Shown: positions 41,497 to 51,135, counted from the stretch's first letter. The stretch is 64,000 nucleotides of DNA from Humibacter sp049446075 (GCF_049446075.1 NZ_JBMSEB010000003.1:62001-126000), one strand, 5' to 3'. Translations and numbers: made by a program. The notes: generated by a model not told the origin, from the sequence alone.

Positions 41497-43037
41497 CGGG
41501 CGGACCCTTCCTTCTTGCTGCGGCGCTTCGCCGCAGACGACGACTGCGATGCGGAAGCGTCGCCTCGCTCGGCTACTGCTGCCGCCCTTCTTGGCGGCGC
41601 GGAACGCGGCGCCAGGTAAGCGGCCAGGCCGTGCCTGCCGCCCTCGCGGCCGTAGCCGGACTCCTTGTACCCGCCGAAGGGCGAGGCGGGATCGAAACGG
41701 TTGAACGTGTTCGCCCACACCACGCCTGCGCGGAGCCGGTCGGCGACGGCGAGGATGCGGCTGCCTTTGTCGGTCCAGATGCCCGCCGAGAGCCCGTATG
41801 GCGTGTTGTTCGCCTTCGCTATCGCCTCGTCGGGTGTGCGGAACGTGAGCACCGATAGAACCGGTCCGAAGATCTCTTCCCGCGCGATGCGGCTCGACGT
41901 CGAGACGTTGTCGAAGATCGTCGGCGCGAACCAGAACCCACGATCGGGGATGGCGCACTCCGCCGTCCACCTGTCGGCGCCCTCGGACTCCCCCACGTCG
42001 CTGAGCTCGCGGATGCGCTGCAGCTGCTCGGCCGAGTTGATCGCACCGATGTCGGTGTTCTTGTCCAGGGGGTCGCCGAGTCGCAGCGTCGCGAGCCGTG
42101 TCTTCAGCCTGTCGACGACCTCGTCGTGCACGCTCTCCTGCACGAGCAGGCGGCTCCCCGCGCAGCACACGTGCCCCTGGTTGAAGAAGATCCCGTTCAC
42201 GATGCCCTCGATCGCCTGATCGATGGGAGCGTCGTCGAAGACGATGTTCGCGGCCTTGCCGCCGAGCTCCAGGGTGACCTTCTTGCCCGTGCCCGCGACG
42301 GATCTCGCGATCTCGCGCCCCACCGCGGTCGAGCCCGTGAACGCGACCTTGTCCACATCCGGGTGATTGACGAGCATCCTGCCGGTTTCGCCTGCACCCG
42401 TGAGGATGTTGACGACCCCGGCCGGAAGCCCCGCCTGCTGCACGATCTCTGCGAACAGCAGCGCGGTCAGAGGCGTCGTCTCGGCCGGTTTCAGCACGAC
42501 CGTGTTGCCCGCGGCGAGCGCGGGCGCGATCTTCCAGGCCAGCATGAGCAGCGGGAAGTTCCACGGAATGACCTGGCCGGCAACGCCGAGCGCCCTCGGG
42601 TCGGGACCGAGACCGGCGTGATCGAGCTTGTCGGCCCATCCCGCGTAGTAGAAGAACCAGGCGGCCACGAGCGGAACGTCGACATCCCGGCTCTCTTTGA
42701 TCGGCTTGCCGTTGTCGAGGCTTTCGGCAACGGCAAGCTCGCGTGCGCGCTCCTGCACGATGCGCGCGATGCGGAACAGATACTTTCCCCTGTCCGAGCC
42801 GCTCATACGCGACCACACCCGGTCGTACGCGCGGCGGGCGGCGGCGACCGCAAGGTCGACGTCGTGCTCGTCTGCCGCGGCGATCTCGGCGATCGTCTCC
42901 TCGGACGAGGGCGAGATCGTGCGGAACGCCTCACCGTGCCCGTCCACGAAATCGCCGTCGATGAAGAGCCCGTAAGAGGGCCTGAGGTTGAGGATCGCGC
43001 GCGACTCAGGTGCGGGCGCGTAGTCGAGGAAGGTCAT
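41493..43037 (-). CDS. Aldehyde dehydrogenase
   Basis: 514 residues, complete. VIPWNFPLLMLAWKIAPAL, KKVTLELGGKAANIVF with the base Glu, and FFNQGHVCCAGSRL with the catalytic Cys are intact. The C-terminal 30 residues are a Ser/Ala/Lys-rich extension. In this operon it would oxidise the acetaldehyde released by DeoC. TGGAG precedes the ATG. A GAAA-loop hairpin lies in the gap after deoC. Confidence 0.93.
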   Translation of the reverse strand: MTFLDYAPAPESRAILNLRPSYGLFIDGDFVDGHGEAFRTISPSSEETIAEIAAADEHDVDLAVAAARRAYDRVWSRMSGSDRGKYLFRIARIVQERARELAVAESLDNGKPIKESRDVDVPLVAAWFFYYAGWADKLDHAGLGPDPRALGVAGQVIPWNFPLLMLAWKIAPALAAGNTVVLKPAETTPLTALLFAEIVQQAGLPAGVVNILTGAGETGRMLVNHPDVDKVAFTGSTAVGREIARSVAGTGKKVTLELGGKAANIVFDDAPIDQAIEGIVNGIFFNQGHVCCAGSRLLVQESVHDEVVDRLKTRLATLRLGDPLDKNTDIGAINSAEQLQRIRELSDVGESEGADRWTAECAIPDRGFWFAPTIFDNVSTSSRIAREEIFGPVLSVLTFRTPDEAIAKANNTPYGLSAGIWTDKGSRILAVADRLRAGVVWANTFNRFDPASPFGGYKESGYGREGGRHGLAAYLAPRSAPPRRAAAVAERGDASASQSSSAAKRRSKKEGSAR

Positions 43038-43080
43038 CGGGTCTCCAGATCCGCCATTGCTCGGTCGGTTCTCGTGCGGC

Positions 43081-43107
43081 GCACCGTCCCCGAAAGGGGC
43101 TCGGTGC
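43081..43107. promoter_or_regulatory. Intercistronic hairpin between deoC and the aldehyde dehydrogenase
   Basis: GCACCG and CGGTGC form an outer stem, CCCC and GGGG an inner one, closing a GAAA loop on the plus strand (UUUC in the transcript). It sits in the 99-base gap; possible RNA processing or partial terminator. Confidence 0.5.
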
Positions 43108-43136
43108 TTGCCATGGGCGGGGTGCTCACGAGGCGC

Positions 43137-44120
43137 TCAGTCGATGGTCACGTAGTCGGCGCCCGAATAGTGCCCGGTCTCGAGCTTCTGCCGCTGCAGG
43201 AGCACGTCGTTGAGCAGGCTCGACGCGCCGAAACGGAACAGCTGGGGCGAGAGCCAGCGCTCACCTGCGGTCTCGGCCACCGTGACGAGGTAGCGCACGG
43301 CATCCTTCGAAGACCGGATGCCGCCGGCCGGCTTCACACCCACGAGCTCGCCGGTCAGACGGTGCCAGTCCCGCACGACCTCGAGCATCAGCAGCGTGAC
43401 GGGAAGGGTGGCCGCCGGGGAGACCTTGCCCGTCGACGTCTTGATGAAGTCGGCTCCCGCGAGGATCGCGAGCCAAGACGCGCGGCGCACGTTGTCGTAG
43501 GTCGCGAGTTCTCCGGTCTCCAGGATCACCTTCAGATGCGCGCTCGATCCGTCGGGCCGGCGGCACGCCTCTTTGACGGCCACGATCTCGTCGAAGACTT
43601 CGCCGTACCTGCCGGAGAGGAATGCACCGCGGTCGATCACCATGTCGATCTCATCTGCTCCAGCGGCCACGGCATCTGCCGTGTCTGCGAGCTTCACGTC
43701 GAGGGATGCGCGTCCGCTGGGGAACGCGGTGGCGACGGCGGCCACGCTGATCGTTCCGCCGGATGCCGCATGGTGCGATCCGAGGGCCTCGACCGCGACA
43801 GGAACGAGATCGCCGTAGACGCACACCGCCGCCACCTGTGGGCACGTGGCATCAGAGGGATCGGGCATGACCGCCTTTGCGGCCAGAGAGCGCACCTTTC
43901 CCGGGGTGTCGGCGCCTTCGAGCGTCGTGAGGTCGATCAGCGAGATGATCGTGTCGAGCGCCGTCTTCTTGGAGGAGGTCTTGATCGACCTGGTGGCGAG
44001 CCCGGCCGCTCGTTGGTCGAGTCCCACTGCGTCCACGCCAGGGAGCCCGAGCACGAAGCCGCGCAGACTGCGCTCGCTGAGGTCGGTGCCTACCACTGTG
44101 CGGGCGATGTCGAGTGTCAT
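43137..44120 (-). CDS. deoC: Deoxyribose-phosphate aldolase
   Basis: 327 residues. Splits 2-deoxyribose 5-phosphate into acetaldehyde and glyceraldehyde 3-phosphate. The Schiff-base Lys is in DFIKTSTGK and the second Lys in GVKPAGGIR; CVYGDLVPVA and ADEIDMVIDRGAFLSG are typical. It carries about 70 extra N-terminal residues over E. coli DeoC, as do eukaryotic-type and many actinobacterial members. Its ATG overlaps the SorC stop by four bases. Confidence 0.96.
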   Translation of the reverse strand: MTLDIARTVVGTDLSERSLRGFVLGLPGVDAVGLDQRAAGLATRSIKTSSKKTALDTIISLIDLTTLEGADTPGKVRSLAAKAVMPDPSDATCPQVAAVCVYGDLVPVAVEALGSHHAASGGTISVAAVATAFPSGRASLDVKLADTADAVAAGADEIDMVIDRGAFLSGRYGEVFDEIVAVKEACRRPDGSSAHLKVILETGELATYDNVRRASWLAILAGADFIKTSTGKVSPAATLPVTLLMLEVVRDWHRLTGELVGVKPAGGIRSSKDAVRYLVTVAETAGERWLSPQLFRFGASSLLNDVLLQRQKLETGHYSGADYVTID

Positions 44121-45241
44121 GACGCGTGCTCCCTCGACATCCGCTTCTCGGCGTGCGGCCCGCCTTGTTCGCCTGAGTACACCGACTGCCTCTCCTCGGG
44201 TTGCCTCTGCCCTGGGGTGTGCTCGCCGGGATGCCTATGCGCCGCGACCTGCACCTGTTCCCTCGAGCCTCTGCGTGCCTGGTCGTTCTGCGTTGCCGGC
44301 TCCTCGAGCAGCGCGGCCGCGGTCAGATCATCGGTGATGAGCACGGTGCACAGCCCATTGGTGACCAGTGCTCGCGCCACCTCGTGCTTGCCTTCGCCCG
44401 CGACCACCGCGATCGCCGTTTCGGAAGCCCTGATCCGCTCGAGCGAGAGCCCCACCGTGCGCGAGTCGAGTTCGGCATCGACGGGCTTGCCGTCCGCCCC
44501 GATGAAGCGGCCGACGATGTCTCCCACCGCTCCCTTGCGCACGAGCGACTGCACCTCGTCTGGCGTGAGGTAGCCGCTGTGCACGAGCGCGGAATCGGCC
44601 CCGGCCACCCCGGCGCTGAAGACGTAGGCCTCGGCGTGCGCGGCGCGGTCGAGCACACCGGCGATTGCACGGTCGTGCTCGATGCTGCGCTTTGTCGCAG
44701 TGTGCTCGAGGATCGCGGGGATGGGCAGCACGTGAGCAGACCCGGCCGCCTTCTGGGCTATCACGAGCGCAGTTGCCGATGCGGTGTCACCGTATTTGGT
44801 GAGGCTCAGCCCGCCGTTGATCTGCACGACGCCCACGCCGTGCGCCCAGCCGCGCGGCAGGCACGCTGCCACGTCGTGCATGGTTCGGCCCCAGCTGACG
44901 CCGAGCGTCTGCGGGGCGGGACGCAGCGTTGTGAGGTAGTCCGCGGCAGCCTGGGCGACGCGGCGCTGCAGTTCCTCGGGTGAGGTGACACCGGCCGACG
45001 AGGCGACGACGATGTCCTTCAAGCCGAACCGCTTCTTCACGGCCTGCTCTGCCAGCACACGTCTTGCCCTCGGGTGCACGATCTCGATTCGCACGATGCC
45101 TGCCGCCCGCGCCTGCGCGAGCAGCCGACCCACCTTCCACCTGGTGATGTGGAGTGCCGCACCTATCTCGTCTTGCGTGCGACCCTCGTCGTAGTAGAGC
45201 TCTGCTGCACGTACGGCGAGCAGTTCGTCTGAGGAGTTCAT
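44117..45241 (-). CDS. SorC/DeoR-type sugar-binding transcriptional regulator
   Basis: 374 residues. Winged-helix DNA-binding part at residues 6-60 (AELYYDEGRTQDEIGAALHI), then a SorC sugar-phosphate domain (LGVSWGRTMHDVA, GVVQINGGLSLTKYG). Probably senses deoxyribose 5-phosphate or a related sugar phosphate and controls deoC-aldehyde dehydrogenase. The C-terminal ~55 residues are charged and low-complexity, beyond the family norm. ATG 45241 with GAAGG close upstream is preferred over GTG 45271. Confidence 0.88.
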   Translation of the reverse strand: MNSSDELLAVRAAELYYDEGRTQDEIGAALHITRWKVGRLLAQARAAGIVRIEIVHPRARRVLAEQAVKKRFGLKDIVVASSAGVTSPEELQRRVAQAAADYLTTLRPAPQTLGVSWGRTMHDVAACLPRGWAHGVGVVQINGGLSLTKYGDTASATALVIAQKAAGSAHVLPIPAILEHTATKRSIEHDRAIAGVLDRAAHAEAYVFSAGVAGADSALVHSGYLTPDEVQSLVRKGAVGDIVGRFIGADGKPVDAELDSRTVGLSLERIRASETAIAVVAGEGKHEVARALVTNGLCTVLITDDLTAAALLEEPATQNDQARRGSREQVQVAAHRHPGEHTPGQRQPEERQSVYSGEQGGPHAEKRMSREHAS

Positions 45242-45273
45242 AGCGCCTTCAAGGATAAGAAGGCGGTTCACTT

Positions 45274-45304
45274 ATGAGCAACGCGGATGCCTCGCTCTGC
45301 TCAT
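45274..45304. promoter_or_regulatory. Candidate SorC operator
   Basis: ATGAGCA-N17-TGCTCAT, a perfect 7-bp inverted repeat about 33 bases upstream of the regulator's start, in the short gap before a LysR gene. Confidence 0.45.
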
Positions 45305-45354
45305 CTGCGCACCTGGGCAAACTCACTGCTCGCCCGCGCCGACACGCAACCGGC

Positions 45355-46200
45355 TCAGTGCAGCGTGCGTCCCATGATGGTGCGGGTGAGTGCGGCGACG
45401 GGCTCTGCCGCCGCCCGCGGGTTCGCCAGCAGGCTGAACTCGACCTGCCCGAGTTCCGGCAGCCCCAGCCTGTTCGTCACCTTCACGAGATCGTTCGGGA
45501 TGATCGTGCGCGGGAAGGGCGCGACGCCCAGACCCGCGCGCACGGCCGCGAGCACGCCGTTGACCTCACGCGTGTTGCACGTGATGCGCCAGACCCTTCC
45601 GGCCTCCTCCAATGCGTCGATCGCCATCTGCTTGCTGATGCTCGGATCCTGATATGCGATCAGCGGCACGGGATCGTCGGGCGCGAGTTCGGTCTTGTCC
45701 AGCCCCATCCACACCAGGTCGTCAGTGCTCACCCGGTCACCCTCTGGCGAACCTGCCATCTGCTTGATGAAGATCAGGTCCAGCTGCCCCGCCTTGAGCC
45801 TGCGATGCAGCGGCGTGGACTGGCTCACCGTGAGCTCGAGGTTGATCTGCGGGTACGCCTGCCGGAAGTCGCGCAGAATGCTGGGCAGCTGCGTGATCGC
45901 CAGGTCGTCTGCTGCACCGAACCGCAGACGACCTCGCATGGCGGTTCCGCTGAAATAGCTGTCTGCTGCGGCGTGGGCGGCGAGGATGCTGCGCGCGAAG
46001 CCAGCCATGGCATCCCCGTTGTCGGTCAGCCGCACCTGGCGCGTGTCCCGGTCGACGAGGATGCGTCCCGCCGCCTTCTCGAGCCTGGCGACGTGCTGGC
46101 TGACAGTCGGCTGGCTGACGCCCAGGCGCTCCGCGGCGCGCGTGAAGCTCCCGGTCTCGGCGACGGCGAGGAAGGTTGCGAGCAGGTCCGGGTCGAACAT
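45355..46200 (-). CDS. LysR family transcriptional regulator
   Basis: 281 residues. Helix-turn-helix TFLAVAETGSFTRAAERLGVSQPTVSQHV at the N-terminus in outline; a LysR effector domain follows with RGRLRFGAADDLAITQLPS. Divergent from an MFS exporter gene, 119 bases from its start, so likely its regulator. The ATG at 46200 opens the usual FDPDLLATF start; in-frame starts at 46215 and 46227 are possible. The repeat CCAATA-N5-TATAGG at 46224-46240 may be its site. Confidence 0.85.
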   Translation of the reverse strand: MFDPDLLATFLAVAETGSFTRAAERLGVSQPTVSQHVARLEKAAGRILVDRDTRQVRLTDNGDAMAGFARSILAAHAAADSYFSGTAMRGRLRFGAADDLAITQLPSILRDFRQAYPQINLELTVSQSTPLHRRLKAGQLDLIFIKQMAGSPEGDRVSTDDLVWMGLDKTELAPDDPVPLIAYQDPSISKQMAIDALEEAGRVWRITCNTREVNGVLAAVRAGLGVAPFPRTIIPNDLVKVTNRLGLPELGQVEFSLLANPRAAAEPVAALTRTIMGRTLH

Positions 46201-46223
46201 GCTCGAAGCATACATTCGCAAAC

Positions 46224-46240
46224 CCAATAGGAGTTATAGG
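46224..46240. promoter_or_regulatory. Candidate LysR binding site
   Basis: CCAATA-GGAGT-TATAGG, 5 of 6 positions complementary, between lysR and the divergent exporter. Confidence 0.35.
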
Positions 46241-46319
46241 TCTGATTGTCTTCGGGAATGGGATGCCCCTGGTTAGCGTTGAAATACACGTTCGACCAGC
46301 CGATTACTCGAGAGCCACC

Positions 46320-47678
46320 GTGACAGCCAGTTCCGCAACCGATTCAGCCGAAACCCTCCTCACCTCCCCTGTCCCCGTGCTCGAGCGCCGCCCGCCGTGG
46401 CGCGACACGTTCTCGTCGCTGCGTGTTCCGAACTACCGCATCTACGCCGGCGCCCAGGTCATCGCGACCACCGCGCTGGGCATGCAGCGCGTCGCCCAGG
46501 ACTGGCTCGTCCTCCAGCTCTCCGGCAGCGTGGCGGCGGTCGGAGTCACCGTGGCAATGCAGTTCGCGCCGATGCTGATCTTCGGCCTGCTCGGCGGCGT
46601 GATCGCCGACAGGTACTCGAAGCGCATGCTTCTCATGCTGACGCAGTCGACGGCGGCGCTGCTTGCGGGCATCCTCGCGGTCCTGATCCTCACCGACACC
46701 GTGCAGGTGTGGCACATCTGGGCGCTCGCCTTCATCGGCGGTTTCGTGACGGTCGTCGACAACCCGGCACGCCAGGTGTTCGTCAACGAGATCGTCGGGC
46801 CGAAGCTGCTGCGCAACGCGATCAGCCTGAACTCCTCGACGTTCCAGCTCGGCGCCCTCATCGGCCCGGCGGTGGGCGGCATCGCGATCAGCGCCGTCGG
46901 AAGCGGCTGGGCGTTCGCGATCAACGCGTGCGCGTGCCTCGTGGTGGTGGGCGCACTGAGCATGATGGACACCAAGGCGCTGCTGCAGAGCCCGACCACA
47001 CCTCGTGGGAAGGGCCAGCTGGCGGAGGGGCTGCACTACGCAGCACGCAAACCCGCCATCCTGTTCACGATCATCGCTCTCGGCGCCGTCGCCATGTTCG
47101 CCTACACGATGCCCGTTCTGCTCGCCGCCTACGCGAACGACGTCTACAAGGTGGGATCGGCCGGATACGGGTTCTTCAACTCGCTCGTCGCGGTCGGCGC
47201 ACTCACGGGCGCCGTGCTGTCGACCCGCCGCATGGGCGTGACCCTGCGCCTCGTGATCGGCGGGGCCGCGGTGCTCGGTCTGGTGCAGGCATCCGCTGCG
47301 CTCTCCCCCGACATCGTGGTCTTCGCGGTGCTCATGGCGCTCAGCGGAGCGGCCAGCCTGCTGTTCCTGACGAGCGCGAACTCTCTCGTGCAGATGTCGA
47401 CCAACCTCGGCATCCGTGGCAGGGTGATGGCGCTGTACATCCTCGTGCAGCTGGGGGGACAGGCACTCGGCGGCCCCGTGATGGGCTGGGTCGTAGAACG
47501 CTTCGGACCTGCGTGGGGGCTGGCGGTGTCCGGCATCGTGCCGCTGGCGACAGCCGCGGTCATCGCGCTACTCGTGATGCGCAGGTCTCACCTGCACGTG
47601 AGGGTGCGCAGAAACGGGCGGATGCCCGCCCTCGCGCTCGTCACGGAGCACGGTTCCCGCTCCCCTAACCTGGAGTAA
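46320..47678 (+). CDS. MFS transporter, EntS-like exporter
   Basis: 452 residues, 12 helices, of the same group as the exporter at 12113. RVPNYRIYAGAQVIATTALGMQRVAQDWL opens it in outline, then the GGVIADRYSKR loop. Export of drugs or siderophore-like molecules is the family role. GTG 46320 has GAGAG five bases upstream. Probably controlled by the divergent LysR gene. Its stop TAA overlaps the ATG of the ROK gene (TAATG). Confidence 0.87.
   Translation: MTASSATDSAETLLTSPVPVLERRPPWRDTFSSLRVPNYRIYAGAQVIATTALGMQRVAQDWLVLQLSGSVAAVGVTVAMQFAPMLIFGLLGGVIADRYSKRMLLMLTQSTAALLAGILAVLILTDTVQVWHIWALAFIGGFVTVVDNPARQVFVNEIVGPKLLRNAISLNSSTFQLGALIGPAVGGIAISAVGSGWAFAINACACLVVVGALSMMDTKALLQSPTTPRGKGQLAEGLHYAARKPAILFTIIALGAVAMFAYTMPVLLAAYANDVYKVGSAGYGFFNSLVAVGALTGAVLSTRRMGVTLRLVIGGAAVLGLVQASAALSPDIVVFAVLMALSGAASLLFLTSANSLVQMSTNLGIRGRVMALYILVQLGGQALGGPVMGWVVERFGPAWGLAVSGIVPLATAAVIALLVMRRSHLHVRVRRNGRMPALALVTEHGSRSPNLE
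47666..47671 (+). promoter_or_regulatory. Leaderless -10, ROK gene
   Basis: TAACCT, six bases before the ATG at 47678, inside the end of the exporter gene. Confidence 0.35.
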
Positions 47679-48622
47679 TGACCCCGCCCCTCGCTCTCGC
47701 CGTCGATTTCGGCGGCACCAAAGTCGAGTCCGCTCTTGTCACCGCCGAAGGCGAGGTGCTGCCGGGTTCCCGGTTCCGGGCACCCACCGGGCGGGAGGCG
47801 GCGAGCGAGCAGCTGCAGGCATCCGTGCGCGAGGTCATGGAGGCCGCGCTCGACGCCGCCGAGGGACATGACCTCATCGGCGTCGGCATCGGCTGCGCAG
47901 GCCCCATCGATCGTTCGCGTGGACTGGTCTCGCCGCTGAACGTGCCGAGCTGGCGGGACTTCGACCTGCGTTCGTTCGCCTGCTCCGTGCTCGAGGCTCG
48001 CGGAGTCGAGATTCCGGTGACGTTGGAGATGGACGGCGTCGCCATCACGATGGCGGAGCACTGGGTCGGGGCCGCGCAAGGCATCGACAACGTCATGGGC
48101 ATGGTGGTCTCCACGGGCATCGGCGGAGGGCTCATCGTGGGCGGGCGTGTGATCACGGGTCCGACCGGCAATGCGGGCCATATCGGGCACGTCGAGGTGG
48201 CGGGTTTTCAGGGCGAGGACACCTTCGGCAAAGCCACGTCGCTCGAGGCCATCGCGAGCGGGCCGCACACCGTCGCATGGGCACGCCGACAGGGATTCGC
48301 GGGTGCGAACGGCGAGGCCCTCGCCGCCGCATATGCCGCCGGGGATCCGGTGGCGCGAGAGGCGATCCAGCGCACAGGACGTGCCGTCGGGCAGGCGATC
48401 GCCAGCGCGACAGCGTTGCTCGATCTCGAACTCGTCGCCATCGGTGGCGGCTTCTCGCAGGCGACGCCCGACCTGTTCGATGTGATCAACGGCACCATCG
48501 CCGAACACTACTTCGAGTTCGTGCGCAAGGTGCGCGTCGTTCCCTCCGGGCTCTCCGGCGAGGGGCCGCTCGTGGGTGCGGCGGCCCTTGTGCACCGCTC
48601 CGAACTTCTGCCGCCTCTGTAG
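47678..48622 (+). CDS. ROK family sugar kinase-like protein
   Basis: 314 residues. Phosphate-binding AVDFGGTKVESALV at the start; VGIGCAGPIDRSRG; a GNAGHIGHVEV stretch where most ROK kinases read GEIGH. The zinc motif CxCGxxGCLE of ROK proteins is replaced by DTFGKATSLE, so no zinc site. No helix-turn-helix, so a kinase rather than a repressor. Sugar unknown; glucose or fructose are typical. The manA gene lies on the opposite strand 1.3 kb away. Confidence 0.85.
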   Translation: MTPPLALAVDFGGTKVESALVTAEGEVLPGSRFRAPTGREAASEQLQASVREVMEAALDAAEGHDLIGVGIGCAGPIDRSRGLVSPLNVPSWRDFDLRSFACSVLEARGVEIPVTLEMDGVAITMAEHWVGAAQGIDNVMGMVVSTGIGGGLIVGGRVITGPTGNAGHIGHVEVAGFQGEDTFGKATSLEAIASGPHTVAWARRQGFAGANGEALAAAYAAGDPVAREAIQRTGRAVGQAIASATALLDLELVAIGGGFSQATPDLFDVINGTIAEHYFEFVRKVRVVPSGLSGEGPLVGAAALVHRSELLPPL

Positions 48623-48649
48623 GTACGAACCTCAGCCGTCCCTGTGGCG

Positions 48650-49903
48650 CTAACGAGTGCTCGCGCTTCGCGCACGGGCCTTCGCAGCGAAGTGGTCCTC
48701 GAGCATGCCCGGCCTCGCGACCACGGTGCCGGCGAAGACCACGGCGACCGCGGTGACCAGTAGGAACACCAGCGGCCAGAGCCATCCGCCTGTGGCGTCG
48801 TGCAATGCGCCCACGACGATCGGCCCCAACGCGCCCAGCACGTAGCCGAGGCCCTGCACGAACCCGCTGAGCGCGACGGCGCCTTCGTGCGTGCGCGTGC
48901 GGAGATTGATGAGAACGAGGCACAACGGGAAGAGGAGCGGCCCGAGGCCCGCCAGCACGACCCACAGCCACGTCGCTACACCCGGCACGAGAATGAGGCC
49001 GAGGTACCCGGCGATGAAGAACGCGGCTCCCAGGTAGACCAGCAGCCCGACGTTGCGCATGCGACTGGCGAGTGTGGGAATGAGCAGGCTCGCCGGTATG
49101 CCGATGCCGGCATACAAGGAGAGCAGGGCGCCGGACTGCGCGGCATCCGTACCCGCGGTCTCGTGAAGGAGTTCGGGCAGCCACGCGAACAGCGCATAGG
49201 CATTGAGCGACGACGCGGCGAACGTCACCGCCATCGCCCACGCCAGAGGTGCGTGCCACACCCGCCCCATCGCGGCTGCGCCCGGTTCATCGACCTCCGC
49301 GTCGACGCGGCGAGCCTCCGGTCGTCGTACAAGCACGGCGAGCCAGGGAACCGCCGCCACCAGACCCAGGATGGCCCACATGCCGACGGAGTATCGCCAG
49401 CCCGCGGACTCGGCGACGGGCACTGCAACGAGCGGAGGTACGAGCGTGCTCACGGCGAGAACCGTGGCGTAGAGGGACGTCATGAGGCCGACGCGATCCG
49501 GGAAGTACCGCTTGACCAGGGGTGGGAGGAGCACGTTGCCGACCGCCATGCCCGCGAACGTCAGAACGCTTCCCGCCGTGAGAATCCAGAATGAAGGGGC
49601 GAGGCCTCTGATCAAGTCGCCCGCCACGATGGCGGCGAGCGCGATCACCATCACGACCTCGAGACTGGCCTTGCGCGTGAAGAGCGGCGCGACGAGGCCG
49701 AAAACTGCGAAGCAGATGGGCGGAAGCGCGCCGAGGAGCCCGATCCCGGTCGCCCCGAACTGCACGTCTTTCGTGATCTCGCCGAAGATGGGAGAAAGCG
49801 CGGTGACTGCGGCGCGGAGGTTGGCGGCGACGAGCAGGATGCCGAGCAACGCGAGCGCGCGGCCGGCCCACAGCGGCTTGGCGGAAGTCTTCGGGTGGGT
49901 CAC
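48650..49903 (-). CDS. MFS transporter, CynX/NimT type
   Basis: 417 residues, 12 helices. Starts AGRALALLGILLVAANLRAAVTAL, with LYATVLAVSTLVPPL and ENAYALFAWLPELL-like stretches of the cyanate/nitroimidazole-transporter group. Solute and direction not fixed. GTG 49903 is chosen, 32 bases after the manA stop; an upstream frame to 50056 lies inside manA. Probable operon with manA. Confidence 0.83.
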   Translation of the reverse strand: MTHPKTSAKPLWAGRALALLGILLVAANLRAAVTALSPIFGEITKDVQFGATGIGLLGALPPICFAVFGLVAPLFTRKASLEVVMVIALAAIVAGDLIRGLAPSFWILTAGSVLTFAGMAVGNVLLPPLVKRYFPDRVGLMTSLYATVLAVSTLVPPLVAVPVAESAGWRYSVGMWAILGLVAAVPWLAVLVRRPEARRVDAEVDEPGAAAMGRVWHAPLAWAMAVTFAASSLNAYALFAWLPELLHETAGTDAAQSGALLSLYAGIGIPASLLIPTLASRMRNVGLLVYLGAAFFIAGYLGLILVPGVATWLWVVLAGLGPLLFPLCLVLINLRTRTHEGAVALSGFVQGLGYVLGALGPIVVGALHDATGGWLWPLVFLLVTAVAVVFAGTVVARPGMLEDHFAAKARARSASTR

Positions 49904-49935
49904 ACCCCAGTCTTTCACAGCGGCCGCGGCCGGTC

Positions 49936-51006
49936 TCAGCTCGCCGGTGGCCGGCACCTCAGCAGTGTGAGGGCGCCGCGAAGCGTCGTCTCCCCCGCCG
50001 CGTGCGGAACAAGCACGGTGCTGCCTTTCGACAACGGAACGGATCCGCCGCTCCACTCGAGAACGCCCTCGCCGTCGATGACGACGATCACGGCATATCC
50101 GGCCGCGAGCATGGCATCGCCCGAAGCGACCGTTCGGATCCGATCGGCACGGAAGACGGCATCCGCCTCGGCAGGGAAGAGCGGCGTGATCTGCGCACCG
50201 GCGGCATCACGCGTCTGACGGGAGGAGCTGAGTTCTGCGATTCGGGCCGATGGCACCGCCGAGCGGTCCAGGTTCGACAGCGCGGTCGCCGCGTCGAGGC
50301 CCAGAAGTGCGCCCTTCTGATCGAGGTCCGGGAATCCTTCGTACTCGACGAGGATCGACAGGTCGACGGGCTGCTGAAGCTCCACGAGCGTGATGCCAGG
50401 TCCTATGGAGTGCGGCAGGCCGGCAGGCACGTAGAGCGTGTCGCTCTCGGCCAGTTCGACCCGGTTCATGGCGGCGAGCATCGATGGGACGTCCTGGCTC
50501 TCGAACCATTCGAGCACCTCGGCCGCCTCCACCTCCCGAGAGAAACCCAGGTAGGCGTAAGCAGGGCCGTCGGTCGCGACGATGGCCCACGCCTCAGTCT
50601 TTCCGCTCGAGTGGGCGAGCACGTCGCGGGCGAACTGCGTGGTCGGGTGATAGTGCACGAAGAGGCGCTGTCGCGTGTCCAGGAGCTTGACGAGCAGCAT
50701 GGGATCGTCGCCGAAGGCACCGACGTGCTCCTCTCCCAGGTACTCGATGGGCCTCGCCGCGATCGCATCGCGCAGTGGCGTGCCGTCGGGGAGCACCGTG
50801 AGCCCGACACCTCCACCGGCGAAGACCTCCGTCGCTGAGGCGACGAAATCTTCAGGCATCCTCTCTCCGGCTGGGTCGTCGCCGGGCGGAAGGCCGCGAA
50901 AGCGCAGGATGCCCTCACCGCCGAGATACGGACGCTCGGCCGGTCGATTGGGCTGCAGAACCACAGGCGCCAACGGGCTCTCGAATGCGGTGGACTCGCT
51001 GGTCAC
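49936..51006 (-). CDS. manA: Mannose-6-phosphate isomerase, class I-like
   Basis: 356 residues, cupin fold, zinc-dependent interconversion of fructose 6-phosphate and mannose 6-phosphate. Zinc ligands: His pair in VHYHP, Glu in GKTEAW, His in AGLPHSIGPG. LVKLLDTRQRLFVHYHP is typical. The C-terminal cupin strand is present (VIDGEGVLEWSGG). GTG start with GAGGAG upstream. Feeds mannose for glycan synthesis. Confidence 0.88.
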   Translation of the reverse strand: MTSESTAFESPLAPVVLQPNRPAERPYLGGEGILRFRGLPPGDDPAGERMPEDFVASATEVFAGGGVGLTVLPDGTPLRDAIAARPIEYLGEEHVGAFGDDPMLLVKLLDTRQRLFVHYHPTTQFARDVLAHSSGKTEAWAIVATDGPAYAYLGFSREVEAAEVLEWFESQDVPSMLAAMNRVELAESDTLYVPAGLPHSIGPGITLVELQQPVDLSILVEYEGFPDLDQKGALLGLDAATALSNLDRSAVPSARIAELSSSRQTRDAAGAQITPLFPAEADAVFRADRIRTVASGDAMLAAGYAVIVVIDGEGVLEWSGGSVPLSKGSTVLVPHAAGETTLRGALTLLRCRPPAS

Positions 51007-51135
51007 GTCGCCTGCTCCTCGTCGAGTGCTGGGGCGTCCCCGGCTGGCGCCCCGACTCGATCCAGGTTAGAGGAACGACTCCCAGCATCGCGTTCGAACG
51101 GCGTGACAGGATGTTGCGCAGACGGAGGCGGGACA

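Noticed and set aside
40636..42816. A 726-residue frame that might be a fused aldehyde dehydrogenase
   Set aside because: Only the last 286 codons resemble a dehydrogenase; the upstream part is out of frame with the full enzyme that overlaps it.
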